Shown here piece by piece: positions 61,593 through 64,000 of a DNA stretch of 64,000 nucleotides. The notes beneath the pieces are model-generated. The model made no database searches. It was not told where the DNA came from and saw nothing but the letters and a program-made list of their open reading frames with translations. Made by a program: the position numbers and the translations under genes. Positions within the stretch are counted from its first letter, which is position 1, and each line of letters begins with the position of its first letter. The stretch comes from Polymorphobacter multimanifer (GTDB lineage: Bacteria > Pseudomonadota > Alphaproteobacteria > Sphingomonadales > Sphingomonadaceae). Location: the NCBI RefSeq assembly GCF_014205635.1, contig NZ_JACIIV010000007.1:58955-122954 (forward strand), given 5' to 3'.

Positions 61593-64000
61593 TCAGAACC
61601 CGAGGGTGAAGGTTCCACGCGCCCCATGGTCGGTGTTGCGATCGCCGATCACGCCATTGTAGCCCACCGACACGCCGGCGTTGTTGCCGATGCGGAAGTT
61701 GACCTTGGCTTCGAGGGCTGCACTGTTCTTGTCGAGCGCTGCGGCCGAGATCGGCATCGTCTGGCCAAGGCCGGTGATGCTGAGGTTGGCGATCGGCGCC
61801 CGGTCGCCGGTGATGCTCTGCCAAGCGGCCGAACCTGCCAGCGACGTGCCACCGCCGAGATCGAAGCCTGCCCGCAGACCGGCCTGGACGACCGAGATGT
61901 CATACGACTGGCGGACCCCGTTAACCGCCGCGATGCCGCCCGTCTCGCCAAAGGCATTCGCCTTGGTGTTGACATAGGCATAGCGGGCGAACGGCGTGAT
62001 CTGCGTCGTGGGGCCGGCGGCGATGTTGTACGAGAGCTCGCCGAACAGCTGGTAGGTGGTGCCGTCCACAGTGCCGCGCAGCGATTGGCCGAGGCCGGTC
62101 GCGGTGATGGCACGGTTGCTGCTCGAACGGGTGCCCGCCACCGAGCCACCGACACCGACGGCGAAGCCGCTCGGATCACGATAGCCGGCATAGGCCACAC
62201 CACCCGTGCTCTTGACCCGGGCGGTGCCCAGCGACGCGAACTCGATGTCGTTCTGCGTGTAGGTGAAGCCCGCACCGACCTTGAAGCCATCCTTGGCATA
62301 GTCGACACCGGTCAGCACGCCGATCTGCTCGGTGGTGAAGCGGCTGCCGATGGCATCCCCCTGCGCCACGCCCCAGGAGCCGACGCCGCGGAACCAGAAG
62401 GTGGTTTCGGCATCGCCGTTGGTGGTGGTCGCCGCCTGCGTGCCGCTAAGGGCTGCAAGGCCGGCATTCAGGCGATCGAAGGCAGTGTCACGCACCACTC
62501 GCGTGTCTTCCATCGCCACCCGGCGCTCGGCGCTGTGGATCTCGCCCGAGAGCTGGCTGAGCGCGGTCGGCAGGTTGGCGCCTTGCGTGAACAGATCGAA
62601 GAACGGCTGCGGATTGTAGCCGGCAGCAATCGCCCGGTCGAATGCCCGTGCCACTTCAAGCGCGTTGCCCCTGAGGCCAGCGCCCCCTGCTGCCGCCAGC
62701 GAAGCCGGCGCCAGTGCCACGCGGACCATGTTGCCGGCATAGCTCACCATCGGATTGAACCCGGTGCCGAAGCCGCCGAGGCCGGTCACCGACGAGAAAG
62801 TGCCCGTCAGCGCCGATGCCGACAGCACGGTATAGCCCGTGCCGAAGGTGTAGGTGCCCGGTGCAACCGACAGCGCCAGTGTGCCGGCGAGCGATGCCGC
62901 ACCCGTTGCGGTGATCCGATCCGCCGCTGCCGGCGTGATCTGCGCGGCATAAGTCGACCCCGCCTGGAAGGTCACCGGCCCGGCCACCGACAGCGTGCCG
63001 ATAGCGCCATTGCCCGGTGCCACGGTGGCACCCGACTGCGCGACCAGCCCGCCGACCGTGCCGGCGCCCGACAGCGTGGCGCCCGAAGCGATCGTCACCG
63101 TGGAGGCGGCGATCGAGCCGCTCACCCGCAGTTCGCCGACGTTGACGGCGGTAGCGCCGGTGTAGGTGCTGATGCCGGACAGTTCGAGACGCGCACCCCC
63201 GATCTTGGTGACGGTGCCGCTGCCCGAGATCACCCGGGCATAGGTGCCATCGACCGTCTGGTTGAAGGTGAGGTTGGCGTTGTTGAGGATGTTGCCGGTG
63301 CCGAAGCTCAGCGAATTGCCGATGAGCGAGCCGCCGGTGATGATCGTGCCGCCGGCATAGGTGTTGACGTTGGTCAGCGTCAGCGACCCCAGGCCCGCCT
63401 TGGTGAGCGACCCCGCACCGCTGATGATGCCCGACAGGATCGAGTTGGCACCCGCGGTGTCGAACAGCCCGTTGCCGATCAGCACGATGTTGCCACCGAA
63501 GTTCAGGCCGGGCCCGAAGATGAGCGAGCCACCATTGAACGACACCGGACCCGAACCCAGTGCACCCGCAGTGGCGATGCTGATGGCGCCGCCGTTGATG
63601 AAGGTGCCACCCTGGTAGACGTTGTTCCGCGTGAGGAACAAGGTGCCCGAGCCGACCTTGGTCAGGCTGCCCGCGCCACCGATCTCGCCGTTGAGCGTGA
63701 AGTTGAACGCGCCGCTGTCGATGATGGCGCGCGCCGTCAACTCGAGACGGTTGGCGATCGCCAGGCCGTTGACACCCGCCGCCAGCGTGGCGTTGTCGTT
63801 GATGGTGATCTCGCCGACGCCGGCGGCAGTGTTGGTGCCCAGCGTCACGGTGCCGGCGTTGATGCCGAGGCCGTTGAAGACGTTGTTGCCATTGAGCACG
63901 AGGTTGCCGAGCGTGACATGGCTGATCGAGCCAGCGCCACCGACCTGGCCGTTGACCGTGAAGGTGCCGCCATTGGACGCGATCTTGCCGCCGTTTGTGG
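61593..64000 (-). CDS. Autotransporter with PATR repeats, 5' partial
   Basis: At least 802 residues of a type V secreted protein whose start lies outside the window; the frame stays open to base 64000. The visible passenger is built of autotransporter-associated beta-strand (PATR) repeats such as GSLTKVGSGTLFLTRNNVYQGG and GSLTKAGLGSLTLTNVNTYAGG. The last ~270 residues are the outer-membrane beta-barrel domain, containing FWFRGVGSWGVAQGDAIGSR and ending with the terminal phenylalanine FTLGF recognised by the BAM complex. It probably displays a beta-helix on the surface. A strong terminator follows. Confidence 0.92.
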   Translation of the reverse strand, partial: TNGGKIASNGGTFTVNGQVGGAGSISHVTLGNLVLNGNNVFNGLGINAGTVTLGTNTAAGVGEITINDNATLAAGVNGLAIANRLELTARAIIDSGAFNFTLNGEIGGAGSLTKVGSGTLFLTRNNVYQGGTFINGGAISIATAGALGSGPVSFNGGSLIFGPGLNFGGNIVLIGNGLFDTAGANSILSGIISGAGSLTKAGLGSLTLTNVNTYAGGTIITGGSLIGNSLSFGTGNILNNANLTFNQTVDGTYARVISGSGTVTKIGGARLELSGISTYTGATAVNVGELRVSGSIAASTVTIASGATLSGAGTVGGLVAQSGATVAPGNGAIGTLSVAGPVTFQAGSTYAAQITPAAADRITATGAASLAGTLALSVAPGTYTFGTGYTVLSASALTGTFSSVTGLGGFGTGFNPMVSYAGNMVRVALAPASLAAAGGAGLRGNALEVARAFDRAIAAGYNPQPFFDLFTQGANLPTALSQLSGEIHSAERRVAMEDTRVVRDTAFDRLNAGLAALSGTQAATTTNGDAETTFWFRGVGSWGVAQGDAIGSRFTTEQIGVLTGVDYAKDGFKVGAGFTYTQNDIEFASLGTARVKSTGGVAYAGYRDPSGFAVGVGGSVAGTRSSSNRAITATGLGQSLRGTVDGTTYQLFGELSYNIAAGPTTQITPFARYAYVNTKANAFGETGGIAAVNGVRQSYDISVVQAGLRAGFDLGGGTSLAGSAAWQSITGDRAPIANLSITGLGQTMPISAAALDKNSAALEAKVNFRIGNNAGVSVGYNGVIGDRNTDHGARGTFTLGF

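Overview
This 64 kb window is high-GC, gene-dense chromosomal DNA from an alphaproteobacterium, most likely of the Sphingomonadales. Supporting signs are the BolA / desuccinylase / J-domain / CobS / CobT neighbourhood, a three-gene type III PKS operon, a cobalamin adenosyltransferase next to a HIG1-type twin-membrane protein, GatCAB with GluQRS, LytTR signalling, RcnB-type and glycine-zipper envelope proteins, and a large PATR-repeat autotransporter. The genus assignment is inference. There is no insertion sequence, prophage, integrase, CRISPR array or rRNA. One tRNA, tRNA-Thr(UGU), is present.

Layout. 1-8.4 kb: the end of a DUF885 metallopeptidase, an AsmA protein, a flavin/PLP-oxidase-like stress protein, a small secreted protein, the ergothioneine pair egtB-egtD, a PduO-type adenosyltransferase, a HIG1-like protein and gluQRS. 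8.5-12.8 kb: an HNH nuclease, then a minus-strand operon of type III PKS, methyltransferase, FAD oxidoreductase and a siroheme-synthase-like protein. 13-18.2 kb: gatCAB, a short beta-carbonic anhydrase, a 57-residue DUF1328 membrane protein and an AI-2E/PerM permease. 18.2-31.1 kb: priA and purB (divergent), a periplasmic repeat protein, a DsbA-fold isomerase coupled to a membrane patatin, a membrane-anchored AraC regulator, an S41 peptidase, small proteins, tRNA-Thr and a SIMPL protein. 31.1-36.2 kb: bolA with a desuccinylase-like protein, a J-domain protein, cobS and cobT.

36.2-40.6 kb holds the most interesting block. Two glycosyltransferases of the TIGR04282 and TIGR04283 families overlap by 4 bp and converge on an SDR-arsM operon, and a radical SAM enzyme is divergent from arsM. 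The two glycosyltransferase families are known from arsenosugar loci, so the block is proposed as an arsenosugar or related organoarsenical pathway whose radical SAM enzyme lacks the usual ArsS hallmarks.

40.6-46.7 kb: two small glycine-zipper envelope proteins, a RES/Xre toxin-antitoxin pair, recQ, a phytase-like esterase domain protein, rpmB and a YciI protein. 46.7-52.7 kb: ptsP, a nitronate-monooxygenase-like enzyme overlapping lysC, ubiG and an RcnB protein. 52.8-64 kb: a LytTR two-component system, an AlkA-type glycosylase overlapping an rRNA/tRNA methyltransferase, a thiolase-like protein, a universal stress protein with a perfect FNR box upstream, the FNR-type regulator itself, an EamA transporter overlapping a threonine aldolase, and the 3' portion of an autotransporter that runs off the window.

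Many neighbours are joined by 4-bp ATGA overlaps, indicating translational coupling: gatA-gatB, DsbA-patatin, bolA-desuccinylase, the two glycosyltransferases, PKS-cluster methyltransferase-oxidoreductase, lysC-NMO, AlkA-SpoU and threonine aldolase-EamA. Most start codons were chosen from family alignments recalled from knowledge plus visible Shine-Dalgarno sequences, because high GC leaves many longer but unlikely open frames.
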